Part shown: piece by piece, positions 7,330 through 14,978 of the stretch
How positions within the stretch are numbered: position 1 is the first letter of the stretch
Layout: each line of letters begins with the position of its first letter
Source of the DNA: Oscillospiraceae bacterium
GTDB lineage: Bacteria > Bacillota > Clostridia > Oscillospirales > Ruminococcaceae
DNA length: 42,518 nt
Reading direction: 5' to 3'
NCBI GenBank assembly: GCA_009777725.1
Contig: WRLG01000026.1
Location: 1-42,518, forward strand
Translations under genes and position numbers: made by a program
Notes under the pieces: model-generated
Databases searched by the model: none
What the model was told of the DNA's origin: nothing
The model's input: the letters and a program-made list of their open reading frames with translations, nothing else

Positions 7330-8307
7330 AAGGACAGAATAAGTAATCAAAAAGCACAATTTAAAATCCGCTTTCAACCGAAGATGTTCGGAGAAGCAAA
7401 TGTAGGGTTCAAAATTGGCTTGATAATTTGAATTTGCTTTGCGTCCCCAGAGAGCTGAAAATCCCGATTATCGTTAAATTTTATTCTAATGTTTGTATCG
7501 CAATTTATTTAAGAATGTTATTTGCGCGGGAGTTACAAATTATTCTTGGAAAGGCGGCGAGTCCGATGGTTTCTGACAACATTACGCATAATTCTGCTCA
7601 AGGGTATCTTCGGCGGCTCGTGTGTAGCCTTGCTTTAAGAAAAATTTGAACTGTTGGGAGTATAAATGTAAGCCTTAAATGTGGCTCACTCCAAAATATA
7701 ACATTTAGTTAATCATTCTTAAAGTATATAACGAGCCGCATAATTTCAGTACACTTCGCTGTGCTTATATTATATGGTTCTTTTTTGTGCTTAATTGAAA
7801 TGTTTTTCCGATAGCTTTATGGTGATTCAATTTAAGCATCGCGCAGCAAGGTTTAACCTCTTAAGGATAAGATACCCTTTTCTTAATGCCTTAGGGCTTT
7901 AAATAAAGGGCTGCATAAAAATCTGATTATGAAGGGTGATACCAATGTTCTAAGCAGACGTTTGTCAACAACTTTTTTAAAGAAAGTAGTGTTGCTTATG
8001 ATTGCGTTCACATGTAAAATTTCTAGGTTGAGAATCAAATCTTAATCAGAAAGGACTGAGACCACCTAACTAATTAGCTTTTTTCAAAACTCGGGCATAA
8101 AGTTATGCCGCACAATGTTGGAAAGAGGCGATGCCAATGAGAGCCTATTATATTTTGATTATCAAAGATTAATAAGCGAGGGGTGAGTCCAACAAAGTAG
8201 GTAAGACGGCTTATGCCGGTATCAAGGTGTTCTATGTTTATGTTAAAGGTTGAGGTTCGAACCAATATAATAATCTACGAGAGGGCTGTCAAAAGACAGC
8301 CCTTTTT
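7330..8307 (+). ncRNA. Very large structured non-coding RNA candidate (about 980 nt)
   Basis: Bounded by a consensus promoter and a strong terminator, this region holds no plausible gene but many perfect complementary segments. Local hairpins include 7378-7382/7387-7391, 7394-7400/7433-7439 extended by 7408-7413/7427-7432, 7788-7799/7826-7838 (one bulge), 8094-8099/8104-8109 and 8207-8210/8215-8218. Long-range helices include GCGGCTCGT 7613-7621 with 7731-7739, CTTTAAGAA 7633-7641 with 7716-7724, TCTGATTA 7922-7929 with 8043-8050, and GTTGGA 8117-8122 with 8188-8193. Within the first domain a pseudoknot is possible: GGAGT 7657-7661 with 7688-7692 crossed by TAAATGT 7663-7669 with 7701-7707. 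Size and multidomain fold recall the ornate large RNAs of Bacillota and rumen metagenomes (OLE, GOLLD, ROOL), but I cannot assign it to one. RNase P, tmRNA and group II intron hallmarks are absent. The role is unknown. Confidence 0.65.
8282..8307 (+). terminator. Terminator of the large RNA
   Basis: Stem AGGGCTGTC (8282-8290) pairs perfectly with GACAGCCCT (8295-8303) over an AAAA loop, followed by TTTTT. The T tract is only on the plus strand. The maf stop codon lies inside the hairpin, so the two convergent transcripts overlap here. Confidence 0.9.
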
Positions 8308-8864
8308 GATTCCTTAAATAATTCCAATTCTCGTTTTAGCCTTGCAATAGGAAGTCCCATAACATTGTAAAAATCCCCTTTAATCCCGCTGACTAAAAAT
8401 GCCCCCGCCCCTTGAATTCCGTAAGAACCTGCTTTATCCATAGGGTCTCCCGTTTTAATGTAGCCTTTTATTTCGCTGTCGGTAAGGGGGTAGAAGCTCA
8501 CCTCTGTCAAAGCGGAAAAGCTCATGCTCTCACCTTTTCCGAAAATGCAAACACCCGTTATAACCCTATGGCTTCTGCCCGAAAGTGTTCTCAACATTCT
8601 CACCGCATCCGATTCATCAGTCGGCTTTCCCAGAATAACATCGTCAATGATAACAACCGTATCGCACCCGATAACTAAATTGCCCGGCTCTCTTTTGGCA
8701 ATATAAGCCGCTTTTTTAACAGCTAAATATTCCGCCGCTTCATTGAGCGGAATATGATTCGGTAAGGTTTCATCAATATCCGCAGGAATAATTTCAAATT
8801 CGGGGATTATATATTTAAGCAGTTCGTGCCTGCGCGGCGAAGCAGACGCCAATATCATTCTCAT
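8289..8864 (-). CDS. maf: Maf family nucleoside triphosphate pyrophosphatase
   Basis: 191 residues, normal length. The N-terminal ASASPRRHELL signature and the GCDTVV motif near residue 68 are those of Maf proteins, which hydrolyse dTTP, UTP or modified nucleotides to the monophosphate and pyrophosphate and have been linked to division arrest. Further family blocks are LGKPTD, LSGRSHRVITGV and GSYGIQGAGAF. The start overlaps the stop of the HD-GYP gene (ATGA), so it is the last gene of a three-gene leftward operon. Its stop codon lies within the terminator of the convergent large RNA, and no terminator for its own direction is visible; its transcript probably runs antisense into that RNA. Confidence 0.92.
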   Translation of the reverse strand: MRMILASASPRRHELLKYIIPEFEIIPADIDETLPNHIPLNEAAEYLAVKKAAYIAKREPGNLVIGCDTVVIIDDVILGKPTDESDAVRMLRTLSGRSHRVITGVCIFGKGESMSFSALTEVSFYPLTDSEIKGYIKTGDPMDKAGSYGIQGAGAFLVSGIKGDFYNVMGLPIARLKRELELFKESKRAVF

Positions 8865-9925
8865 AAAAGCTCCCGCGCCTTCAGCATATAGTCCTCAAAA
8901 TCATCAACGCAGGCAAGGAACGCATCCATAACCTCCGGCGCAAAGTGCTGAGGCAGAGTTCTGCCGTCACCGTTGACAATAATATCAAAGGATGCCTTAT
9001 GCGAGAAAGCCGGCTTGTATTCGCGCGCGCTTGTTAAAGCGTCATAAATATCGGCAAGCGCGACTATTCTGGCGGAAATCGGTATATCCTCGCCCGCCAG
9101 TCCGTTAGGGTAGCCGGAGCCATCGTATTTTTCGTGGTGCCCTTCACAGATTTCCATTGCTACCCGCAGGGTAGAATTCCCCATAGTAAGCAGATGCTGT
9201 GTTTCTCGCAAAACCTTCGTTCCGAAAACGGTATGATACTTGATGGTTTCATACTCCTCTTGGGTAAGCTTACCCGGCTTCAGCAAAATACTGTCCGATA
9301 TGCAAACCTTACCTATATCATGCAGCGGAGCGTAAAGAACGGTTTTCTTCATTTCGCTTTCCGAAAGCATTTGAGGATGCTTTTTATTTATATATTTTGC
9401 CAGAATTTCCGTATATTTCTGCATCCTCTGGATATGCGCGCCCGTTCCCCCATCGCGCCCCTCCGCAAGGAGGGACATCCCCAGAATGACCGCCTTGTGA
9501 GAGTCCGAAAGTGCCTGTGTTCTGATTTCAACCAAGCGTTCAAGATTATCCCTGTTATTTTTATTAGCAAGATGATTCCGCACCTTAATCGCAACAACAT
9601 CCGCGTCATACGGCTTAGAGATGTAGTCAACCGCCCCCAGCATAAGCCCTCTTTTTTCGTTATACGAATCGGACGCGCCCGTTATAAATATTACAGGAAT
9701 ATTCTCCAGCGCGGGATTATCGCGCATACGCTCCAGCACGTCCATTCCGTTCAAGCCCGGCATATATACGTCAAGCAAAACCATATCGGGCTTATGCTTT
9801 TCCATAATCTCCAAAGCCTTTTCACCGCCGAGAGCAACCATTACCTTATATTCATTGTCAAGGATAGACCTTAACCCATCGACATTTTCCTTACTGTCAT
9901 CAACGACAAGTACTGTATTTACCAT
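8861..9925 (-). CDS. Response regulator with HD-GYP phosphodiesterase domain
   Basis: 354 residues. Residues 1-120 form a receiver domain with acidic D9/D10, phosphoacceptor D52 (MVLLDVYMPG), T82 and K104 (ISKPYD). Residues about 145-350 form an HD-GYP domain: HDIGKV at about 202 and HHEKYDGSGYPNGL at about 268, with later ALADIYDALTS. HD-GYP proteins hydrolyse cyclic di-GMP, so this is probably a phosphorylation-controlled phosphodiesterase. No sensor kinase is adjacent, so the partner is encoded elsewhere. GGAGAT stands five bases before the ATG. It lies 21 bases after the aldo/keto reductase gene and overlaps maf, so all three share a transcript. Confidence 0.93.
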   Translation of the reverse strand: MVNTVLVVDDSKENVDGLRSILDNEYKVMVALGGEKALEIMEKHKPDMVLLDVYMPGLNGMDVLERMRDNPALENIPVIFITGASDSYNEKRGLMLGAVDYISKPYDADVVAIKVRNHLANKNNRDNLERLVEIRTQALSDSHKAVILGMSLLAEGRDGGTGAHIQRMQKYTEILAKYINKKHPQMLSESEMKKTVLYAPLHDIGKVCISDSILLKPGKLTQEEYETIKYHTVFGTKVLRETQHLLTMGNSTLRVAMEICEGHHEKYDGSGYPNGLAGEDIPISARIVALADIYDALTSAREYKPAFSHKASFDIIVNGDGRTLPQHFAPEVMDAFLACVDDFEDYMLKARELL

Positions 9926-9946
9926 AAAAATCTCCTAACAGATGAT

Positions 9947-11128
9947 TTACTTAACAAACCTTTTCGCGCCGGATGCTAAAACTTTAAACCATAAAGGCTC
10001 CATCCTCTTTTTAACCTCGCCCATCGCTTCAGCTACCTTTATACTTTGAGGGCAATGCTTTTCGCACTTGCCGCATTTTTTACACAGCCCCGCATACGAT
10101 GGGGTTTTGGAGGTTATATTTGTCCCCGTCATATACTGCTGCATACCCGTTTTCTTTCCGATAGCGTAAGAGGAATTATAAGCCGAAAAACAGCCCGGAA
10201 TATTAACCCCCAAGGGACAGGGCATACAATAATTACACCCCGTGCAAGGGATTTTATAGCTCTCGTTAAAAATCTCAATTGCTTGGCTGTACGCTTCCCG
10301 CTCATCGGCAGTCAACATACCTATGCTTGAAGCTTCCGCTGTTTTGACATTCTCGTCAAGCTGCGCCATGCTGCCCATGCCGGAAAGCACAACCGTAACC
10401 TCCGGCTGTTCCCAAAGCCACCGCAAAGCCCATGCCGCAGGGGTAAGAGCGGCGTTGGTTTTTTTAAACAGTTCCTCCGCTTTCGGCGGAAGCCCGTCCG
10501 CAAGCCTGCCGCCGAGCAACGGCTCCATAACAATTACAGGCAGTCCTTTTGAATGTGCATATTTAAGCCCTTCCATGCCCGCCTGATAATTTATATTGCA
10601 ATAATTATACTGTATCATGCAAAATTCCCAAGGGTAAGCATCAATTAAAGCGGTAAAGTCATCTTTTTTTCCATGGAAAGAAAAGCCTATATTTTTTATC
10701 TTGCCTTCGCGCTTTTTCTCGTCCAGCCATTTTTCAACGCCCATGCTTTTCAATGCTTCCCACTGCGTAGGGCAGGTAAGCATGTGCATAAAATAATAAT
10801 CTATATAATCGGTTTTAAGGCGTTCAAGCTGGGTATTAAAAAACTTATCAAAGTCGGAGGGCTTTTTGCAAAGAAAAAGCGGCATTTTCGTAGCGATATA
10901 AGCCTTTTCCCTAAGGCTGTTTTGATGGAGAATACTGCCCAAAGCGGCTTCGCTTCCCGAATAAATGTAAGCGGTATCAAAATAATTAATCCCGCGCTCC
11001 AAAGCGTTTTTTATAATCCGCTCCGTTTCCTCCATATCAATCCTCCCGGACTTTTGGGGGAAGCGCATACACCCAAGCCCCAACGCCGAAAGCTCATTGC
11101 CCGATTTATTATCCTTACGGTATTGCAT
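9947..11128 (-). CDS. Aldo/keto reductase with C-terminal 4Fe-4S domain
   Basis: 393 residues from ATG 11128, placed after a -10 box and GGGAG; an upstream in-frame start would include the promoter. The TIM-barrel part keeps the catalytic tetrad: Asp and Tyr in YFDTAYIYSG, Lys in IATKMP, His in YFMHML. It ends with a ferredoxin-like region having CTGCNYCMPCPLGVNIPGC and CKKCGKCEKHCP, enough cysteines for two 4Fe-4S clusters. Such proteins are common in anaerobes and are thought to reduce carbonyl compounds with electrons from NAD(P)H or iron-sulfur proteins; the substrate is unknown. First gene of an operon with the HD-GYP regulator and maf. Confidence 0.92.
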   Translation of the reverse strand: MQYRKDNKSGNELSALGLGCMRFPQKSGRIDMEETERIIKNALERGINYFDTAYIYSGSEAALGSILHQNSLREKAYIATKMPLFLCKKPSDFDKFFNTQLERLKTDYIDYYFMHMLTCPTQWEALKSMGVEKWLDEKKREGKIKNIGFSFHGKKDDFTALIDAYPWEFCMIQYNYCNINYQAGMEGLKYAHSKGLPVIVMEPLLGGRLADGLPPKAEELFKKTNAALTPAAWALRWLWEQPEVTVVLSGMGSMAQLDENVKTAEASSIGMLTADEREAYSQAIEIFNESYKIPCTGCNYCMPCPLGVNIPGCFSAYNSSYAIGKKTGMQQYMTGTNITSKTPSYAGLCKKCGKCEKHCPQSIKVAEAMGEVKKRMEPLWFKVLASGAKRFVK

Positions 11129-11149
11129 TTTACTCAACTCCCATAATAA

Positions 11150-11178
11150 AGTATATATGATAATTGCAATATTGTCAA
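11150..11178 (-). promoter_or_regulatory. Promoter of the aldo/keto reductase operon
   Basis: Minus-strand TTGACA (11173-11178) and TATACT (11150-11155), spacer 17, located 22 bases before the start codon. Confidence 0.8.
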
Positions 11179-11339
11179 CACTTTTTTGAAAAATGGGGCA
11201 TAAACGCAGTTTAGCCAACATAGTCAGCTTAACAGAATCTATATCATTATGTACAGTTTGCCATGTGCATGATTAGACCGTCAAAAATTTCACTAAATAA
11301 CAAGCAAGTTTTTTGTATATAAATTTACATAAAAAACTC

Positions 11340-11368
11340 TTGTTAATAGGTGCAAAATATGTTATAAT
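11340..11368 (+). promoter_or_regulatory. Promoter of the DivIVA-like gene
   Basis: TTGTTA (11340-11345) and TATAAT (11363-11368) with a 17-base spacer, 36 bases before the ATG. Confidence 0.65.
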
Positions 11369-11403
11369 TGTACATATCAGAATTAATTTTGGAGGTATTC
11401 GTT

Positions 11404-12444
11404 ATGGAAGGAACCGGTTTTTTGAGAACAGTACGAGTCGGGGGATTTGATAAAAAAGATGTTTTGACTTACGTTGACGAGCTAAATACTAAAATTTATA
11501 CCCTTGAAGCGGAGCTTGAAGAAAAAAAGGCTTTATTGGAAAGCGCGTCCTCAAGCGGCGGAACTGTAGATACCGGCAAATATGAGGAACTCTTAGCCGC
11601 CGACAAGGTTAAAATAACGGAGCTTCAGACCGACAACAGCTCCTTGAAAAACCAAATGTCAATCTGTCAAGAAGATATTGCCGAAGCGAATAAAGAGCTT
11701 GAAAGCTTGAGAAAGCAAAATGCCGCATTGGAAAATGAATTGCAGGACGCAAAGAACAAAATTGCCGCCGGAGGCTCTACGGCTTCCGATAATGCAATGG
11801 ATTTGAGCAATGTATTTATGGAAGCGCAAAAAACCGCTAACAGCATCGTTACGCAAGCAAAGGAAAACGCGAAAAAGATGGATGAAGATGCGAAAAAGCT
11901 TGCCAACCAAGTCGTTGACGATGCTAACGGAAAAGCTTCCTCCATAGTTAAAACCGCTGAAAGCAAAGCGGATAAAATTATGACCGATGCCGAGGGACAA
12001 ACTAAGGAAATGAAAGACGCGGCACTTAATATTAAAACCCTCATAGCTACCGAAATCGGAGATATTGAAACCAACGTATATAAGCTGAACGAAATATTAC
12101 AGCTTTTCTCCAACGAAAGCCTTGCTAAAATTTCAGAATCCAAGTCGATTATAGAAAAAACAAAGGATGCTTTGAGCAAGGGCGAAATTCCTGTTGTAGT
12201 CGGCAGTAAGCCCTCTATGCGCCCGGCGGGAGCAAACCCTAAAGCCGCACCCGCTCCTAACGCCCCCAAGCCGCCAATCAATCCTCCTCCGAAAGCCGCA
12301 GGCAATGTCGTTCCGCCGCCCAAGAAGCCTGATGCCCCCCCCCCCCCCGCCCCCCCGCCTATGCCCAGAAAGAAATTCGGGATTGACATGAGCGAATTGG
12401 AAAACCTTACCAAAGCCGCCGAAGCAGCGGAACAACAAAATTAA
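11404..12444 (+). CDS. DivIVA-like coiled-coil protein with Pro-rich tail
   Basis: 346 residues from ATG 11404, nine bases after GGAGG. The N-terminus (FLRTVRVGGFDKKDVLTYVDELN) resembles the DivIVA/GpsB membrane-curvature domain, where a GFDKKDVL-like segment starts the coiled coil. Residues about 30-280 are coiled coil, interrupted near residue 130 by a Ser/Ala-rich stretch, with FMEAQKTANSIVTQAKENA and further Ala/Lys repeats. Residues about 280-320 are Pro-rich, and the last 25 are basic and then helical. Probably a cytoskeletal scaffold for division or polar growth, perhaps binding partners through the Pro region. A run of 14 C within the Pro-rich part could slip during replication. The gene is monocistronic, between a promoter and a terminator. 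Confidence 0.7.
   Translation: MEGTGFLRTVRVGGFDKKDVLTYVDELNTKIYTLEAELEEKKALLESASSSGGTVDTGKYEELLAADKVKITELQTDNSSLKNQMSICQEDIAEANKELESLRKQNAALENELQDAKNKIAAGGSTASDNAMDLSNVFMEAQKTANSIVTQAKENAKKMDEDAKKLANQVVDDANGKASSIVKTAESKADKIMTDAEGQTKEMKDAALNIKTLIATEIGDIETNVYKLNEILQLFSNESLAKISESKSIIEKTKDALSKGEIPVVVGSKPSMRPAGANPKAAPAPNAPKPPINPPPKAAGNVVPPPKKPDAPPPPAPPPMPRKKFGIDMSELENLTKAAEAAEQQN
12335..12348 (+). repeat. C14 homopolymer within the DivIVA-like gene
   Basis: Fourteen consecutive C encode part of a proline run, closely followed by six more C. A length change of one or two would shift the frame and replace the final 35 residues. It may be a phase-variation tract or a weak point of sequencing. Confidence 0.6.
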
Positions 12445-12466
12445 GTTCGGAATTGTAAAACAATAG

Positions 12467-12497
12467 GAAACTGTCCAATACTCGGGCAGTTTCTTTC
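12467..12497 (+). terminator. Terminator after the DivIVA-like gene
   Basis: Ten-base stem GAAACTGTCC (12467-12476) with GGGCAGTTTC (12484-12493), one G-T wobble, seven-base loop, then TTTC. It separates the gene from the RhuM-like gene. Confidence 0.75.
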
Positions 12498-12517
12498 TAT
12501 AAAAACGGAGGGTAACT

Positions 12518-13549
12518 ATGGCTCAAAATGAAAACCGCCTTACAGTCCGCAATACTGCCGCCGAATTTCTGACTTTTGCCTATCAAACGGGCGGTGACGG
12601 AATTGAAATTCGAGTGCAGGACGGCACAATTTGGCTTCCCCAAAAGCTGATTGCAAGCCTTTTCGCCACAACTTCCGAAAATGTTATTATGCACATTAAA
12701 AACATAATTGCCGAATCGGAAATCAGCGAAACGGCAACTGCTAAGGATTTCTTAGTAGTTCAAACCGAGGGCAGTCGCTCTGTCAACCGCAAAATCAAGC
12801 ATTATAATCTCGATATGATTATCGCTGTCGGTTATCGGGTTAATTCGGCTAAGGCTACGGAATTTCGGCGTTGGGCGACAGTTGTTTTGCGGGAATTTGC
12901 TTTGCGGGGATATTTGATTGACAAAAAGCGGATGGAAAACGGCATGTTTTTAGACGATGATTATTTTGAACGCTTACTTGATGAAATAAGGGAAATTCGG
13001 CTTTCCGAACGGAGATTTTATCAGAAAATTACAGATATTTATGCAACCTCTATGGATTACGACAAAACGGCAAAAGCAACCAAAATTTTCTTTGCAAGGG
13101 TTCAAAATAAACTGCATTGGGCTGTTCATCAGCATACTGCGGCGGAGCTTATTTACAAACGAGCCGACAGCACAAAGGAACATATGGGGCTTACAACATG
13201 GGAAAAAGCACCTATGGGAAAAATTGTAAAACGTGATGTAATTGTTGCGAAAAACTACCTGACCGAGGACGAAATGCGGGACTTAGAGCTGATTGTTTCG
13301 GGCTATTTGGATTTAGCCGAGGGCATGGCGAGGCGTAAAGTCCCTATGACCATGGCGGATTGGGCGGAGCAATTAGATTTGGTTTTGAAAGCAAGCAAGT
13401 ATGAAATTTTGGATAATCCGGGAAAAATCACCGCCGAAATTGCACAGGCTCATGCAGAAAATGAGTTTGAGAAATACAGAGTTGTGCAGGACAGACTTTT
13501 CAAGAGCGATTTTGACGAATTTATAGAATTGCAAACAATGGCATATTAA
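12518..13549 (+). CDS. RhuM family protein
   Basis: 343 residues. The sequence fits the RhuM family, named after a Salmonella pathogenicity-island gene: DGTIWLPQKLIASLFATTSENVIMHIKNI, then the block SRSVNRKIKHYNLDMIIAVGYRVNS and FRRWATVVLREF. The N-terminal part is probably a Bro/KilA-like DNA-binding fold, as in many phage and defence-associated proteins, and the C-terminal half may be an effector. The molecular role is not established. GGAGGG lies seven bases before the ATG. It is isolated between a terminator and the MATE gene, consistent with a lone accessory gene acquired by transfer; codon use seems closer to the mobile element at 1-6600 than to the neighbours, by eye only. Confidence 0.85.
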   Translation: MAQNENRLTVRNTAAEFLTFAYQTGGDGIEIRVQDGTIWLPQKLIASLFATTSENVIMHIKNIIAESEISETATAKDFLVVQTEGSRSVNRKIKHYNLDMIIAVGYRVNSAKATEFRRWATVVLREFALRGYLIDKKRMENGMFLDDDYFERLLDEIREIRLSERRFYQKITDIYATSMDYDKTAKATKIFFARVQNKLHWAVHQHTAAELIYKRADSTKEHMGLTTWEKAPMGKIVKRDVIVAKNYLTEDEMRDLELIVSGYLDLAEGMARRKVPMTMADWAEQLDLVLKASKYEILDNPGKITAEIAQAHAENEFEKYRVVQDRLFKSDFDEFIELQTMAY

Positions 13550-13587
13550 AGATTAAATGATGATTGATTAAGAAATGAGGTATACCA

Positions 13588-14955
13588 ATAAAAAAATTCA
13601 TAACTGAAAAAAGCTTTTATAAGCTTTTGCTTTCCATAGCTATACCGATTGCTCTGCAACAACTTTTGTTTTTCGGGGTAGCCATGACGGATACCTTTAT
13701 GCTGGGGCGGCTGGGCGAAGCGCAGCTTGCCGCAAGCGCGCAGGCTAACCAGCCTAAGTTTATATTCCAGCTGATTTTATTCGGCTTGGGCGGCGGCGGC
13801 TCTGTTTTATCGGCGCAGTATTGGGGCAAGCGCGATATGGAAAAGGTTCGCTTAATTATCGGGATTGTTTTGCGTATAGCGATAGTATGCTCATTGGTTT
13901 TTACCGCTATAGTAAAAATCTTCCCCAATCATGTAATTGAATTTTACTTAAAAAATGAAACTCAAAAAGATGCCTACATTATCTCCGAGGCGGTCGAATA
14001 TATAAAAATAGTAAGCTGGGGTTACTTTTTCTTCGGGTTTTCAATGGCACTTCAGAATATTCTCAGAAGCGTTGAAATCGTAAAAATTGCTATTATTTCA
14101 AGTGCTACGGCTTTTGTGGTAAATATTATCCTTAACAGGATTCTGATATTCGGCGCGTTCGGCATCCCCGCTATGGGTATAAAGGGAGCGGCAACAGCTA
14201 CTCTGACCGTGCATATAATTGACTTTATTATAACCACTGTGTATGTCCTGCGAATTGATAAAAAGCTTTGCTTTAAGCTTAAATATATATTTAGGCGCGA
14301 CAAACTGTTGTCTGCGGATTTTACGCGCTACAGCCTGCCCGTTTTAGCAAATGAGTTTATGTGGGGCTCGGGGATTTCGATGCAGGCGGCTATATTAGGT
14401 CAGCTTAACCCCGATGCAGTTGCGGCTAACGCAATAGTCGGGACGCTTCATAACCTTGCTACCATTGTAATATTCGGCGGAGCTTGCGCGGCGGCTGTCG
14501 TGATTGGCAAGCAAATCGGAGGGGGAGATATGGAGGGTGCTAAACATTCCGCATTTACGATTATGGTGTGGTCGGTTATTCTCGGAGTACTCGGTATGCT
14601 TATGATGCTTTCGCTGAGAACATGGTTTATATCGCTTTTCAATATCGGCGGCGATGTACGGGAAATAGCTGAAAGGTTGCTTGTCATAATCGCCTTTATA
14701 TTGATGTTTGTATCCGTTTCGGCGTTTGGGATTGTCGGCGTTTTGCGCGGCGCGGGGGATACTAAATTTTCGATGCTCCTCGAGTTTGCATCACTATGGC
14801 TTGTCGCTATACCGCTGGGAGCTTTTCTTGGCTTTAAACTGGGCGCACCCATCCTTTTAGTATGCGCCGCACTGAAAATAGACGAGCCGATTAAAGCCAC
14901 CATCGCCTTCATCCGCTCAACAAAGGACAGCACCTATAAAGATATTACCCGATAG
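13588..14955 (+). CDS. MATE family multidrug/cation exporter, probable AUA start
   Basis: 455 residues if initiated at ATA 13588. The protein has the 12 hydrophobic segments and motifs of MATE exporters (LSIAIPIALQQLLFFGV, DTFMLGRLGEAQLAASAQA, later GVLRGAGDTKFSM), which expel drugs or metabolites in exchange for Na+ or H+. An in-frame TGA stands at 13576, and before the first TTG (13627, without ribosome binding site) no ATG, GTG or TTG occurs. GAGGT at 13577-13581 is six bases before ATA AAA AAA TTC, and the resulting N-terminus (KKFITEKSFYKLLLS) is typical for the family. An alternative is one extra base in the A7 run, which would join an ATG at 13575. Convergent with the leftward operon, 23 bases away. 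Confidence 0.88.
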   Translation: MKKFITEKSFYKLLLSIAIPIALQQLLFFGVAMTDTFMLGRLGEAQLAASAQANQPKFIFQLILFGLGGGGSVLSAQYWGKRDMEKVRLIIGIVLRIAIVCSLVFTAIVKIFPNHVIEFYLKNETQKDAYIISEAVEYIKIVSWGYFFFGFSMALQNILRSVEIVKIAIISSATAFVVNIILNRILIFGAFGIPAMGIKGAATATLTVHIIDFIITTVYVLRIDKKLCFKLKYIFRRDKLLSADFTRYSLPVLANEFMWGSGISMQAAILGQLNPDAVAANAIVGTLHNLATIVIFGGACAAAVVIGKQIGGGDMEGAKHSAFTIMVWSVILGVLGMLMMLSLRTWFISLFNIGGDVREIAERLLVIIAFILMFVSVSAFGIVGVLRGAGDTKFSMLLEFASLWLVAIPLGAFLGFKLGAPILLVCAALKIDEPIKATIAFIRSTKDSTYKDITR

Positions 14956-14978
14956 GCATATCAGAGTATAGCATTTTT

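Noticed and set aside
7428-7649. 73-codon frame inside the large RNA
   Set aside because: TTG start without ribosome binding site, no family features, crosses strong helices.
7330-8307. RNase P RNA, tmRNA, group II intron or rRNA fragment as identity of the gene-free stretch
   Set aside because: The characteristic conserved strings (RNase P core, tmRNA tRNA-like ends, intron domain V) are not present; GGTTCGAACC near 8254 is only a short palindrome.
11667-12413. 248-codon Gly/Ala/Ser-rich frame on the minus strand of the DivIVA-like gene
   Set aside because: Mirror of a Pro- and Lys/Ala-rich coding strand; no start signal.
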